DNA of 64,000 nt from CAYGOC01 sp964351495 (lineage in GTDB: Bacteria > Chlamydiota > Chlamydiia > Chlamydiales > SM23-39), in assembly GCA_964351495.1 (NCBI GenBank), contig CAYGOC010000002.1, forward strand, positions 62,001 to 126,000. The letters are read 5' to 3'. Below, piece after piece: positions 25,450-34,599 of the stretch. Made by a program: the position numbers and the translations under genes. The notes below the pieces were generated by a model that had not been told where the DNA came from, ran no database searches, and was given only the letters and a program-made list of their open reading frames with translations. The stretch's first letter is position 1; each line of letters starts with the position of its first letter.

Positions 25450-26640
25450 GTGGCAGCAAAAAAACCACAGTTATTTATTTTGCTTTTTTTGGTTTCTTTT
25501 GCCTCTGTAGGAGCTGTTTTATTTTCTCCGGGGCTACCGGGTCTTGCTTCTTATTACGGAATTTCCGTAACAGAAGCACAGCTTCCTGTAAGTATTTTTT
25601 TGTTGGGGTATGCTTTAGGGCAACTACCTTGGGGACCTATTGCTAACCGAATAGGAAGAAAAAATACGCTAGCTATAGGGATTTCTCTGCAAATAGTGAG
25701 CTCTTTTGGAGCTTCGTTAATGGGCTATTTTTGTTGGTATTTTCCTTTTTTATGGTTTGTTTTTTTTACTGCATTAGGATCAGGAGTAGGCCTTAAGATG
25801 AGTTTTACTTTGATAGGAGACTCTTTTTCTAGGAAAGAGGCTACCAAGTATGCCTCTTATACAGGACTCTCTTTTGCTGTGGCTCCCGGTTTGTCAGTTG
25901 CTTTAGGGGGACTTTTAGTGAAGTGGTTTCATTGGCAAAGCTGTTTTATTTTTTTAAGTGTCTATGGAGTTTTCTTGCTATTTCTTTCTAGGCTTTTGCC
26001 GGAAACGGGAGGAGAAAGAGATAAAAATGCGTTAAAGTTAAAAAATATTATTTCTACCTACTCCGCAGAGTTTCGCAATAAAATTTTGGTCTTATCAGGG
26101 CTTACTTGGGGCTGCGTTACTACTATCATCTATCTTTTTGCCCAGTTTGCTCCTTTTCTAGCGTTAAATCATTTAGGACTAGACTCAGAAGAATATGGAT
26201 TTTTAAGTATGATTCCCAGCGTAGGGTTTGTTTTAGGCTCTGTTATGGCGCGTATTTTAGCTTCTGCAGCGACTCCTTTTCAAACGATGTCTTTAGGAGT
26301 GATTTTTGTTTTTTTAGGAGTGTTTATTCAGCTATTTTGCTTTTTGGCAGGATATGTAAACTTTTGGAGCCTTTTTTTCCCGATGCCGGTGATTTATTTA
26401 GGAACTCCTCTGATTTTTAGTAATGCTTCTTCTTTTGCTTTAGCTTGTACCAAGAATAAGTCAATTGCTTCTGCTATTTTAAATTTTTTAAATGTGGGAA
26501 CGGCTGTTTTTGTTACGATGCTTTTAGCTTTTCTTCCTTTTAAAAAGGCGGTTGTTTTACCCCTCTTTTTTTCTGTTCTTTTGATTTTCGTGATTATTTT
26601 GATTAGTTCTTTGAAAAAGATCGTTCCGGATAACTCTTAA
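25450..26640 (+). CDS. MFS transporter, Bcr/CflA-like drug exporter
   Basis: 396 residues with about 12 hydrophobic helices. The signature loop PIANRIGRKNTLAIGI (about 60-75) between helices two and three, and GWLFPET-like LPETGG at the end of helix six, place it in the DHA1/Bcr-CflA group. Start is GTG; the ribosome site is AGAGGAA. Reads away from the SWIB gene, with a 212-base shared promoter region. Substrate unknown. Confidence 0.85.
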   Translation: MAAKKPQLFILLFLVSFASVGAVLFSPGLPGLASYYGISVTEAQLPVSIFLLGYALGQLPWGPIANRIGRKNTLAIGISLQIVSSFGASLMGYFCWYFPFLWFVFFTALGSGVGLKMSFTLIGDSFSRKEATKYASYTGLSFAVAPGLSVALGGLLVKWFHWQSCFIFLSVYGVFLLFLSRLLPETGGERDKNALKLKNIISTYSAEFRNKILVLSGLTWGCVTTIIYLFAQFAPFLALNHLGLDSEEYGFLSMIPSVGFVLGSVMARILASAATPFQTMSLGVIFVFLGVFIQLFCFLAGYVNFWSLFFPMPVIYLGTPLIFSNASSFALACTKNKSIASAILNFLNVGTAVFVTMLLAFLPFKKAVVLPLFFSVLLIFVIILISSLKKIVPDNS

Positions 26641-26645
26641 AAAAA

Positions 26646-26683
26646 TAGGCTCTTTAGTTTTCTTGGTAGAATTAAAGAGCCTA
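26646..26683. terminator. Bidirectional terminator between converging MFS and helicase genes
   Basis: TAGGCTCTTTA (26646-26656) pairs perfectly with TAAAGAGCCTA (26673-26683), 11 pairs. Placed between two converging genes and flanked by A and T runs, it can serve both strands. Confidence 0.75.
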
Positions 26684-26692
26684 GAATTGTGG

Positions 26693-27931
26693 TTACACAA
26701 AAGCTTTTTTGGAGAAATTACCTTTCCCTTTTCTTCTTTCGAAGGGTTTTCTTCTTTTATGAAAGGCTTTTTTAGGTGATGGCTTGAATTCTTCTTTCTT
26801 ACAAAATCCCTCTACTTCTTTGAAGGAGATCGGTTGGTTAAGGGCTTTTTCAATCTTTCTTAAAAGAAAGAGGTCTTTTCTAGAAACAAAAGAGAGAGCC
26901 TCTCCACTAGCACCGGCTCGAGCTGTTCGCCCAATTCTATGAGTGTAGTCTTCAATCATTTTAGGAAGGTCAAAGTTGAGTACGTGGCTAATGGCCTTTA
27001 TATCAATTCCTCTAGCTGCAACATCGGTAGCTACTAAAATTTTTGCTTTTTTCTCTTTGAATTTTTGTACAGTTCGATTTCTTTGACTTTGGTTCATGTC
27101 CCCATGCAAAAAGGCTGCAAGAAAACTCTTTTCTTGTAAAAACAAAGCAAGCTCTTCTGCGAGTCTTTTAGTAGAGGTAAAAATAATAGAGCTTTCCCAA
27201 TTTTCTTTTTGCAAAAGGTGGGTTAGAAGTGCCTTTTTTTGTCCTATTCCATCTACGAGGCAGGCTTCTTGTTTTATTAAAACCGCATTTTCTTCCCTTC
27301 TTTTAGAAGCGATATCCATAGGTTTTTTTAGAAGCTCTTCGGAGAGCTTTCTGATTTGAGGAGATTCTAAAGTAGCAGAAAATAAAAGGGTCTGTCTCTC
27401 AGAAGGCATGTGTTTTACAATAGTTCTGACCGGGTCTATGAAGCCCATATCTAACATTCTATCCGCTTCATCTAAGATAAAAATCTCTACTCTAGATAAA
27501 AAAATCCTTCTTTGTCGGATAAAATCTAAAAGTCTTCCCGGAGTTGCAATCAAGATATCATAAGGAGCACTTAGTTTTTTTCCCTGCTTGGCGTAGGGGA
27601 TTCCTCCAAAAATAGCGACGGTTTTTATGTGGGGCAAGTGTTTGCTATAAAGATTTGCCTGATCTGCTACTTGTATAGCGAGCTCTCTGGTAGGCGCTAA
27701 AACTAAAACTCTAGGCCCTTTTCCTTTTTTTGGGTTTTTTGCTAACATATCAATGCAAGGGAGGAGGAAAGCCCCTGTTTTTCCTGTGCCTGTTTGGGCA
27801 GAGCCTCGAATATCAAATCCTTGTAAAACCTTCGGGATCGCCTTGGCTTGGATTTCTGTGGGGGATTCATACCCTTTTTCGGTAAGGGCTTTTAGAATCT
27901 TAGGGTGTAAATTAAAATTATTAAAGGACAT
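26693..27931 (-). CDS. DEAD-box RNA helicase (RhlE-like)
   Basis: ATP-driven RNA unwinding for ribosome assembly or RNA decay. Motifs: Q motif in FNNFNLHPKILKALTEKGYE, AQTGTGKTGAF (motif I, about 44), PTRELA (Ia), VLDEADRMLD-type ILDEADRMLDMGF (motif II, about 150), SAT (III), and the carboxy-terminal ATDVAARGIDI and HRIGRTARAG (V, VI). Ends in a lysine/arginine-rich tail that likely binds RNA. 412 residues. Confidence 0.94.
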   Translation of the reverse strand: MSFNNFNLHPKILKALTEKGYESPTEIQAKAIPKVLQGFDIRGSAQTGTGKTGAFLLPCIDMLAKNPKKGKGPRVLVLAPTRELAIQVADQANLYSKHLPHIKTVAIFGGIPYAKQGKKLSAPYDILIATPGRLLDFIRQRRIFLSRVEIFILDEADRMLDMGFIDPVRTIVKHMPSERQTLLFSATLESPQIRKLSEELLKKPMDIASKRREENAVLIKQEACLVDGIGQKKALLTHLLQKENWESSIIFTSTKRLAEELALFLQEKSFLAAFLHGDMNQSQRNRTVQKFKEKKAKILVATDVAARGIDIKAISHVLNFDLPKMIEDYTHRIGRTARAGASGEALSFVSRKDLFLLRKIEKALNQPISFKEVEGFCKKEEFKPSPKKAFHKRRKPFERRKGKGNFSKKAFV

Positions 27932-28066
27932 AACTACTTTTTGTAAGGTTTAAAAGAGTATTTTCCCAGAAGGGTTCTTTTAAAGATATGGAAAAGCACT
28001 TAGAGTAAAAAGAAAAGCTTTTCTTCTACCCAAAAATGGTTCAAAATCGGGCCAAACGGGGCTTTT

Positions 28067-28426
28067 ATGAGAATAGGGTCTATTTTTTGGGTCACTTTTA
28101 GCTTTTTTTTAGTGTTAACCTTTTTTTTCTTAGGCAAGGGTAGCCTGGCCTTTTCTTCTAGTTCCAATGAGAAAAAGATAGAGCAGATCGATCGCCAGAT
28201 TGAGAGCTTAATGGATAAAAAAAGAGGCCTTGAGTCTCAAGCTTTGCGTCATGAAAACCAGGCTCAAAGGCTCCAATTCCGCCAAGGGGAGCTTGCTACA
28301 GCAAAAAGGCACTGGAAAATCGCTGAAGAAAAAAGGGTAAAAGCCGCCAAAATTCAAAAGAAGGTAGATAGGTTGCAGCAAAAAAAGAAGCAAATCGTCG
28401 CAACCAGCTTACTCTCTAAGATTTAA
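28067..28426 (+). CDS. Small exported or membrane-anchored coiled-coil protein
   Basis: 119 residues. Residues 1-30 form a long hydrophobic signal or anchor (GSIFWVTFSFFLVLTFFFLG), the rest is a Gln/Lys/Arg/Glu-rich helix with heptad character from about 35 to 115. No family recognised. It has its own promoter spacer and is followed by a very AT-rich 167-base region. An envelope-structuring role is possible, not shown. Confidence 0.65.
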   Translation: MRIGSIFWVTFSFFLVLTFFFLGKGSLAFSSSSNEKKIEQIDRQIESLMDKKRGLESQALRHENQAQRLQFRQGELATAKRHWKIAEEKRVKAAKIQKKVDRLQQKKKQIVATSLLSKI

Positions 28427-28593
28427 AGAAAATTCTACACAATAATTTTTCACAAGTCTTTCTATTTTAAAAACCTATATATTTTATTTTTACATATTTT
28501 TAGTTTTATTATTAAGAAATCAATTAATTTCATTTACTTACAATAAAATTTATGATATAATTATCGAGAGCTAAAAATATTAATAAAATTAAA

Positions 28594-29820
28594 ATGATAG
28601 GTTTATTTATGACTGGATCTACTAATAATACGATGGCAGGGCCTAGAGAATCTTATTGTAATAAGGTCTCTTCTTGCGTTTCTTCCTGTACAGGGTCGGT
28701 AAGTAGTTGTCTTACTGCAAGTTCCTCTTGCCTTGTTTCTACCGTTCAAAAAACCAAAAACTGTTTTGCTGCTTGTGCAAAAGGAATCGCTACCTGCGTT
28801 TCAGGAACGGCAAGCTGCGTTAAAGGGGCTTTTACGGGATGTAGAAGGTATAGCAGTTTATGTGCCGAAGGATCTAAAGAGGCCTGCACATCCCTTGCCT
28901 ACGGGACCAAGGATGCTTGTCATAAACTAACCTCTGCTATTGTCCTGGTAGATAAAGCAACTCTTGCCATTCTTCCAGGATTAAAAGATTTACAGGCTGG
29001 GATCAAGCAAAGAGACAAAGCCTTAGCTACCCAAGGAATGTTGAAGCTTCTAAGATCTTCTCTTGGAGCGGCCCTTTTTTCTGCCCTTTTAGCACAGGTT
29101 TTTCCTGCTTTTGCAGAAGCCGGAGGTGGCATTGAAGGAGAAAAAGCTGCAATATTCTTTATAGCGTCTATGTTAAATACTTTTTTAGGATTAAATGACC
29201 TAAAAGAGCATATAGCTCTTTTTGAAGTACTACAAAAAAAGTCTCCTAGAGAAGCCCTGGAACTAATAGCACAAGACAAAGATAAGAAAACGGTCTCTTA
29301 TAACGCTATTTTTTCAGGTTCGGTAGCAAGACTATGCGCTTCTTTAAGAAACTCTCCTGATTCTGAAGTAGAGAGTTTACAAAAAGGACTTGTAGCTGTT
29401 TTACAGCAAAAGGTCAGGCTTCGCGTAGCCGGTTCTCTATTAGATGCGGCTTCTTTTATTTGTAATATTTATAGCTCCGTGTACCAAATTGCAGGAGAAG
29501 AGGCTTCCTCTGAGCCTTTTGTATTAGCTAACGCGGGGATCATTGCTACTGCCTTGTTTTTAAAAGCTGCAAGGTCTGCTCTTTCGGTAAGGGCTTTGAG
29601 TAATTTAAGCCGATCTGAACTACAAAGTCTAGATTTAGAAGAGGAATATACGAGTCCTCGGGTTCATAACCCTAAAGAAGAGAAAGATGACTTAGAAGAA
29701 GGGGTTCCTTCTCCTACAGTTATAGGAAGTACTCCCGGCACGGGATCTTCTACTTCTTCTAGGGAATCTACAGATGAAAGAGTTGGGATCCAAGAGGAAG
29801 AGATCCCCCATATGGTATAA
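28594..29820 (+). CDS. Cysteine-rich amino-terminus, hydrophobic core: candidate effector or inclusion protein
   Basis: No known family. The first 110 residues carry 13 cysteines spaced 3-9 residues apart in a Ser/Thr/Ala background (SSCVSSC, SSCLTASSSC, NCFAAC and similar), which looks like repeats of a short helix with one buried Cys face. Residues about 150-320 hold four hydrophobic stretches (for example LGAALFSALLAQVFPAF). The carboxy-terminus (about 345-408) is acidic and Ser/Pro/Thr-rich with a low-complexity TPGTGSSTSSRES patch. The frame could also start at 28609. Such an arrangement resembles chlamydial host-membrane proteins. Upstream DNA is extremely AT-rich and holds the promoter. 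Confidence 0.7.
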   Translation: MIGLFMTGSTNNTMAGPRESYCNKVSSCVSSCTGSVSSCLTASSSCLVSTVQKTKNCFAACAKGIATCVSGTASCVKGAFTGCRRYSSLCAEGSKEACTSLAYGTKDACHKLTSAIVLVDKATLAILPGLKDLQAGIKQRDKALATQGMLKLLRSSLGAALFSALLAQVFPAFAEAGGGIEGEKAAIFFIASMLNTFLGLNDLKEHIALFEVLQKKSPREALELIAQDKDKKTVSYNAIFSGSVARLCASLRNSPDSEVESLQKGLVAVLQQKVRLRVAGSLLDAASFICNIYSSVYQIAGEEASSEPFVLANAGIIATALFLKAARSALSVRALSNLSRSELQSLDLEEEYTSPRVHNPKEEKDDLEEGVPSPTVIGSTPGTGSSTSSRESTDERVGIQEEEIPHMV

Positions 29821-29834
29821 GCAAAAGGCTTATA

Positions 29835-31079
29835 CTAATCACACCCGCAAGCGTCTTGGTCTTCCATCTCTTCGTTATACAGTTTTAACGTGTTAAAAAG
29901 CCCTTGTACCTGTCTTAAAAGGGTAGCAAAGTCCTTTTTAAAAGGTTCACTAGACATAACCATCTTCCTCTCTTTCGGATCTTCTGCTTTTTGCATTAAG
30001 ACGTTTAGCCTGGAAAGAGAAGTGTTAATCGTATCCATTTCTGTTTCAAAATAGCTGCGAAATTCTTTTGGAGTATCCAAAGCCTCTAGGAGATTGGCTC
30101 TTTTTGTTCTGGTTCTTTGCCAGCCTTTATCATACTGAAATAAAAGACCGTAGTGATTTAAGTCATTCATAAGCGTATTGGCTTTGCTCATAAGAGAGCT
30201 TACCCTCAAATAGAGGTCATCACTTTGGATAAGCTTACCCAAGGTGCCTGTCCCGTCAGCTATATTCTGGGTAATCACATTGACGTTTTGTAAGATCTTT
30301 TTTCCATCTAGGTTAAAAGAAGCTAAAACCTCGTTAAACCCGGTTAAGGCTTCTCCTATTTTAACCCAGGCGTCCTGTTGATCTAGTTGATCTAAGGCTT
30401 GGTAGACCAGCTCTAAATCAGAGTTTAGGGTTTCAAGTGTCTGTTTCACTAGGGCTACTACCTTTTGTTCGTTGAGATCTCCTAAAAATTTCCCCGATTC
30501 TTGAAATGTTTTAGAAAAAGCCGCTACCGCATTAGAAAGTTCCTGGCTGTTTTGCCCAAACCAGGTATCTACGTTTTTCACCAACTTGTTGATGTTGTTG
30601 CCTAGTTTAGAGATCCTCTGCATAGCTAGCTGAATGGCATCGGTAGAGTCTGCATAGAGAATTTCTCCCTTTTTCACTAATACAGGAGAGGTTCCTTCAG
30701 GAGGTTTTTTGGGAGTGATAGCAACCATTTTTTCTCCCATAAGACCGGTTGTCTGTACGGTGATCTCGTCAGTATTATATACCTGTACAGAAGAGTCGAG
30801 TTTTAGGGTAACTTGATAAAAATAGAGATTTCCTTGCGCGTCCGCTTTTGCTTTTCTAGGATCTTTCACTGGAGAAATAGAAGAGACTTCTCCTACCGGT
30901 TTTCCGGCAAAGATAACCCGGGTCCCTTCCGAAATACCGCCTACGTTAGAAAAGCGGACTATCAAAGTTTCTTGCCCATCTCCTATTTTAGGATCTAAAA
31001 ACAAGATCATAGAGACAGTAACTACAATTGCAGAAAGGACGAAAATCCCTATTAAGATGTTTTTAATCCTATCTGGCAT
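29835..31079 (-). CDS. mlaD: MCE-domain lipid-transport protein (MlaD-like)
   Basis: Periplasmic substrate-binding subunit of an MlaFEDB-type phospholipid transporter between the two membranes. Residues 1-28 hold one membrane anchor (IKNILIGIFVLSAIVVTVSMIL); the MCE domain follows at about 38-130 (VRFSNVGGISEGTRVIFAGK, PVGEV). From about 150 to 400 a long helical region forms, as in elongated MCE proteins, and the end is Cys-containing (DACGCD). 414 residues, longer than E. coli MlaD, matching the MCE proteins of Chlamydiae. Third gene of the mlaE-mlaF-mlaD group; 67-base spacer from mlaF. Confidence 0.88.
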   Translation of the reverse strand: MPDRIKNILIGIFVLSAIVVTVSMILFLDPKIGDGQETLIVRFSNVGGISEGTRVIFAGKPVGEVSSISPVKDPRKAKADAQGNLYFYQVTLKLDSSVQVYNTDEITVQTTGLMGEKMVAITPKKPPEGTSPVLVKKGEILYADSTDAIQLAMQRISKLGNNINKLVKNVDTWFGQNSQELSNAVAAFSKTFQESGKFLGDLNEQKVVALVKQTLETLNSDLELVYQALDQLDQQDAWVKIGEALTGFNEVLASFNLDGKKILQNVNVITQNIADGTGTLGKLIQSDDLYLRVSSLMSKANTLMNDLNHYGLLFQYDKGWQRTRTKRANLLEALDTPKEFRSYFETEMDTINTSLSRLNVLMQKAEDPKERKMVMSSEPFKKDFATLLRQVQGLFNTLKLYNEEMEDQDACGCD

Positions 31080-31146
31080 CGCTTAACACACTCTCCCTAT
31101 TTTTCTTTACCATAACAAAAAAAGGCGTTTTCAGGGAAAGCACTAT

Positions 31147-31917
31147 TTATTCCTTGGATCTAGCTCTAGGATGGTCATTTAGCGTTTTTTTCAAGAAAGC
31201 GATGATGGGATTATCGATATTTAAAAAACTTTCCGGGTCAGAAACACACGTAATTTTTCCCTCTTCATGAAGAGCCAGCCTGTCTGATATATACAAAGCA
31301 GAATGAATGTCATGCGTGACCACAATGCTTGTTCCTTCGAGTTCTTGCTGCGTTTTTACGATCAGCTCGTTAATCTGCTGCGCTGTAATAGGATCAAGTC
31401 CCGTTGTAGGCTCATCATATAGAAGAATTTTGGGACGATATACAATGAGCCGGGCAAGGCCTGCTCTTTTTTTCATTCCCCCTGAAAGATCAGAAGGCAT
31501 TTTTCCTTGCTCGTTTTCAAGGCCTACTAAACGAAGAGCCTCTGTTACTCTATGATCTACTTCTTCTTCTGATATGGGCTCTCCTGTTTTAGGATCTCCA
31601 TGCTGCCTTAAGTAAAAAGCGGTATTTTCCTTAATGTTCATAGAATCAAAAAGGGCAGCTCCCTGAAAAAGCATGCCCATCTCTTTTACAGCGTGGCTAA
31701 GCTCTCTTTTTTTAAGAGCAGAGATATTGACTCCTTTCACTTCCACAAAACCCTTATCGGGTTTTTCAATTCCTAAAATTTGTCGTAAAAGGACGCTTTT
31801 CCCCACACCCGATCTTCCCAAAATAGTGAGAATCTCTCCCTCTTTTACCTCTAAATTGAGTCCTTGAAGAACAGGGGTCTTTCCATATTTTTTCCACAAG
31901 TCTTTAATAAGGATCAT
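31147..31917 (-). CDS. mlaF: ABC transporter ATPase of the Mla lipid-transport system
   Basis: Cytosolic ATPase powering MlaE. Walker A GRSGVGKSVLL (about 36), signature LSGGMKKRAGLARL (about 145), Walker B ILLYDEPTTGLDP (about 165) and the switch His in VVTHDIHS. I use the ATG at 31917: its first bases overlap the mlaE stop (ATGA) and it matches the family length (256). The frame extends upstream of that but is inside mlaE. Resembles Ttg2A/MlaF. Confidence 0.93.
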   Translation of the reverse strand: MILIKDLWKKYGKTPVLQGLNLEVKEGEILTILGRSGVGKSVLLRQILGIEKPDKGFVEVKGVNISALKKRELSHAVKEMGMLFQGAALFDSMNIKENTAFYLRQHGDPKTGEPISEEEVDHRVTEALRLVGLENEQGKMPSDLSGGMKKRAGLARLIVYRPKILLYDEPTTGLDPITAQQINELIVKTQQELEGTSIVVTHDIHSALYISDRLALHEEGKITCVSDPESFLNIDNPIIAFLKKTLNDHPRARSKE

Positions 31918-32708
31918 AACCTGTCCAGGGTAAGCTCTGTATGGATAGAGTTTAAAGCCATAGTCAATAGAAAGTCCCAAATCAAAATAAGGACATAGCT
32001 TGTTACCACACTTTGCGTAGTAGCTTTTCCAACACCCGCTGCTCCCCCACTTGTATGCATCCCCTTATAGCAGCATATAGTCACCAAGATTGTACCAAAA
32101 ACAAAGGACTTTACTACCCCCGTAAAAACATCAAAAAGGGTAATATGTAAAGGCATAGGATCAAAATAGGTAGCGGAGCTCATCCCAAAAAAATGAACTG
32201 AGATTAAATATCCTCCAAAAATACCCATAATAATGCAAAAAATGGTCAAAAGGGGAACCATGATAATCCCTGCCATAAATCTGGGAGCCACCAAGTAGCT
32301 ATTTGGATTTATAGCCATCGACTTCAAGGCATCGATCTGTTCTGTTACCTTCATAGAACCCAGTTCTGCACACATAGCAGAGCCAACTCTTCCTGTGACC
32401 ATAAAGGCGGTAAGGATAGGGCCTAGCTCTGTGATCATCGCCTTTCCCACTAAAATACCGGTAACTCCTGCAAGGCCTTTTTCACTCAGCTGATAAATAG
32501 ACTGAGCAGCTAAAACAAAGCCTGTTGTAAAGCCTGTAATAGCTACTACGGTAGTTGACAAAACACCGATATTGAAGCACTGTTCTCGTAAAAGGGACCA
32601 AGAAGGGGGTTTTCTGCAAGCAGCCCAGGCCACTTCTCCAATTAAGACGATATATCTGCCTACCGCCTCTAAAAAAGCAAAAAATTGATCCCTTACCGCT
32701 ATGATCAT
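31914..32708 (-). CDS. mlaE: Mla permease (MlaE)
   Basis: Membrane permease of the lipid transporter. 264 residues from the ATG at 32708; the longer TTG-started version to 32744 has no better ribosome site. Family motifs: TGFTTGFVLA (about 59), ELGPILTAFMVTGRVGSAMCAELGSMKVTEQIDAL (in parts; the EL..ilta.m..gr..s...aeLG pattern), and RFMAGIIMVPLLTI. Five or so membrane helices. Coupled to mlaF by a four-base overlap. First gene of the operon. Confidence 0.93.
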   Translation of the reverse strand: MIIAVRDQFFAFLEAVGRYIVLIGEVAWAACRKPPSWSLLREQCFNIGVLSTTVVAITGFTTGFVLAAQSIYQLSEKGLAGVTGILVGKAMITELGPILTAFMVTGRVGSAMCAELGSMKVTEQIDALKSMAINPNSYLVAPRFMAGIIMVPLLTIFCIIMGIFGGYLISVHFFGMSSATYFDPMPLHITLFDVFTGVVKSFVFGTILVTICCYKGMHTSGGAAGVGKATTQSVVTSYVLILIWDFLLTMALNSIHTELTLDRL

Positions 32709-32755
32709 AACCCCTCTTTTTTGGGGATTGTAGCAAAAAAACAATTGAGGTCAAA

Positions 32756-32785
32756 ACAAAAGAGGCTATAAAAAGCCTCTTTTGT
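32756..32785 (-). terminator. Terminator of the three-gene unknown operon
   Basis: ACAAAAGAGGC (32756-32766) pairs perfectly with GCCTCTTTTGT (32775-32785), 11 pairs with an eight-base loop. It stands just past the end of the gene at 32810 and upstream of mlaE. Confidence 0.75.
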
Positions 32786-32809
32786 ACGAGTCAAAATAAA
32801 CCGGAAATC

Positions 32810-33250
32810 TTATCCTCTGGGAGGGGTCGCTATTTGTGTGAACTTTTGTAAAAGTTGATAGAAAAGATCGTTTGTTCTTTGTTCTAAAGAGCTCAAGTCT
32901 TGTTTGTCAGTTTGATTTAAAGAAAGCGTTTTTTGCAGGATTTGCTGCTGAGGTTGGAGCCATAACTTTGTAGGAACGGATTCAAACTTACTAGCCATTT
33001 GAAAAGGTATTTCTATTTGAGAAAGAGGCATTTTATTATACAAAAAAAAAGTTGCAGCAACTATAGATGCTACGGAGGTAGCTACAGAGAAAAACCCTTC
33101 GTTTCGTATAGAAGAGGCCAAGCCTGTATAGGATGTTTCTATTTTTGCTCGGTTCGATTTTTTCTCTTCTTGTCTTTGAAGTAAGCTTTGTGCAAACCTT
33201 TCATGCTCCATTTTAGCCATTCTATTTACTGCTAAAAAAGTGTTTCCCAT
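32810..33250 (-). CDS. Unknown protein, third gene of a compact operon
   Basis: 146 residues, no family recognised. Charged amino-terminus, one hydrophobic stretch (about residues 50-70, FFSVATSVASIVAATFFLYN), and a Gln/Leu-rich helical carboxy-terminus. Strong AAGGAG ribosome site nine bases before the ATG. Downstream terminator. See the genes at 33274 and 34022: all three have strong ribosome sites, near-zero spacing and mixed coiled-coil/hydrophobic layout, resembling type III secretion translocon-like or structural proteins. That reading is inference. Confidence 0.7.
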   Translation of the reverse strand: MGNTFLAVNRMAKMEHERFAQSLLQRQEEKKSNRAKIETSYTGLASSIRNEGFFSVATSVASIVAATFFLYNKMPLSQIEIPFQMASKFESVPTKLWLQPQQQILQKTLSLNQTDKQDLSSLEQRTNDLFYQLLQKFTQIATPPRG

Positions 33251-33273
33251 TGTGTTCTCCTTATTAATTTTTT

Positions 33274-34017
33274 TTAAACAGGGGTGGCTGCGTAAAGAGG
33301 AAGCTGCAGATCTAAACAGCTACTAGAAATTCTAGATAGGATCTCGAAAATACCTCTTTCGCAATCGGTGGTCTTTTTAAGATTCGATGCAGCTCTGCTT
33401 GCCTTTCCTGTTATAGTTTCTATTTTCGCTGTATGTTTAGTTGAAAAAGCTTCTCTTTTTTTAGTTTGATACTGGGTTTCTCCTTTCAAAGCAGTAAAAA
33501 AACCCTGTCCTAATAACATGGCAGACTGCATCGTTTGCATAGCACTACCAACCAAATTACCCGCTTGCAAACAAGAAGAAACAGAAAAATAGGCACTTCC
33601 TACAGATAAAGCAGATTCTGTAACAAAGGCGAGTTTTTCTTGCAAAGGCTTGCTTGAAGTAAACTGTGCGTAGAGCCTCTCCCAGCCATTATAGCGCTTT
33701 AAAGCCTCATTTACTAAAGTTGCCGTGAGTACAAAGGCAGGAAAAAGACTTCCTGTAGCAGTTGTAAGATACGCAGCAGCTACGCCATTTGTTACACTAG
33801 TTATGGTAGAAAAAGTTCTTCCAAAAGAAGAAAGGGTATTCCTTTTTTGGTATAAAGAAGAAAGCTCCCTTTGTAGCTGTAGTCTTTCTGATTCTAGCTG
33901 TGCTTTTTCAGAGCGGGATTTATCAAGAGAATCTTCAAAAAGAGTAGTTTGTAATGAAGAAAGACGTTCATTCTCATTGACAATTCTAGCGAGGGTTTCA
34001 GCGGATTGAAGATTCAT
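33274..34017 (-). CDS. Unknown protein, second gene of a compact operon
   Basis: 247 residues. Residues about 20-60 form a Gln/Glu/Leu-rich coiled coil (SEKAQLESERLQLQRELSSL), followed by hydrophobic stretches at about 75-100 and 145-175, then a Lys/Thr-rich end. No signal peptide and no named family. This coiled-coil plus central hydrophobic pair is the layout of type III translocator proteins such as the YopB/YopD class, but residue matches are lacking. GAAGG ribosome site; four bases after the gene before it. Confidence 0.7.
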   Translation of the reverse strand: MNLQSAETLARIVNENERLSSLQTTLFEDSLDKSRSEKAQLESERLQLQRELSSLYQKRNTLSSFGRTFSTITSVTNGVAAAYLTTATGSLFPAFVLTATLVNEALKRYNGWERLYAQFTSSKPLQEKLAFVTESALSVGSAYFSVSSCLQAGNLVGSAMQTMQSAMLLGQGFFTALKGETQYQTKKREAFSTKHTAKIETITGKASRAASNLKKTTDCERGIFEILSRISSSCLDLQLPLYAATPV

Positions 34018-34021
34018 TAGT

Positions 34022-34516
34022 TTACCTTCTTTGAATTCCTTTTATATAGTCAACGTAAGCCTGCACTAGTTTAGAAAAGAGGCTAAATATGAGGTTAGAA
34101 AGCTCATGTAGACCGCTTATCTTATTAATCTCCACTTGATTTTTTGACTGCAGGATTTCCATAAAAACCTTGAGGTTTCCTTGTAGCTTTTCTACCCTTT
34201 CTTCTATCTCCTGTTTGGAGTATTTCTTCCCTTTTTCTAAATCCAAAGGAGTAAGATCAAGCTCTAAACCTCTTTTTTGTAAATTTTGTTGTACTGCTTC
34301 ATATTTAGCTCTAAGCTCTGAAAATTCTGCGTCTTCTAAAGCTACATACTCTTGAAGTATGGGGGAAGTTCTTAAAAGGTTTTGAAGATTAGCCATCTCT
34401 TCTTGTGTCTTTTGTACCTCTTTTAAAAGGGTATCTATTTTTCCCTGATGGTGATTTTGTATGGTAGGGAGGTGATTTCCGAAAAGACGGGAAAAAGATC
34501 CATTTACAGAATCCAT
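34022..34516 (-). CDS. Unknown coiled-coil protein, first gene of a compact operon
   Basis: 164 residues, hydrophilic and helical throughout. Coiled-coil stretches at about 28-48 and 100-140 (KKYSKQEIEERVEKLQGNLK). Ends KLVQAYVDYIKGIQRR. No family recognised, no signal peptide. AAAGGAG ribosome site. First of three genes that share strand, tight spacing and a terminator. Upstream 80 bases contain the probable promoter. Confidence 0.7.
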   Translation of the reverse strand: MDSVNGSFSRLFGNHLPTIQNHHQGKIDTLLKEVQKTQEEMANLQNLLRTSPILQEYVALEDAEFSELRAKYEAVQQNLQKRGLELDLTPLDLEKGKKYSKQEIEERVEKLQGNLKVFMEILQSKNQVEINKISGLHELSNLIFSLFSKLVQAYVDYIKGIQRR

Positions 34517-34599
34517 AAAAATGCTCCTTTAAAAGTTGCAAACGGATCCATTTTAAAAGAGAGGATAAATAAAATACTAGGGAATGTTTTTTTTAATAT

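Noticed and set aside
26106..26420. A 104-codon plus-strand frame inside the MFS gene
   Set aside because: Alternative frame of the transporter, rich in Phe/Cys/Ser as such shadows are.
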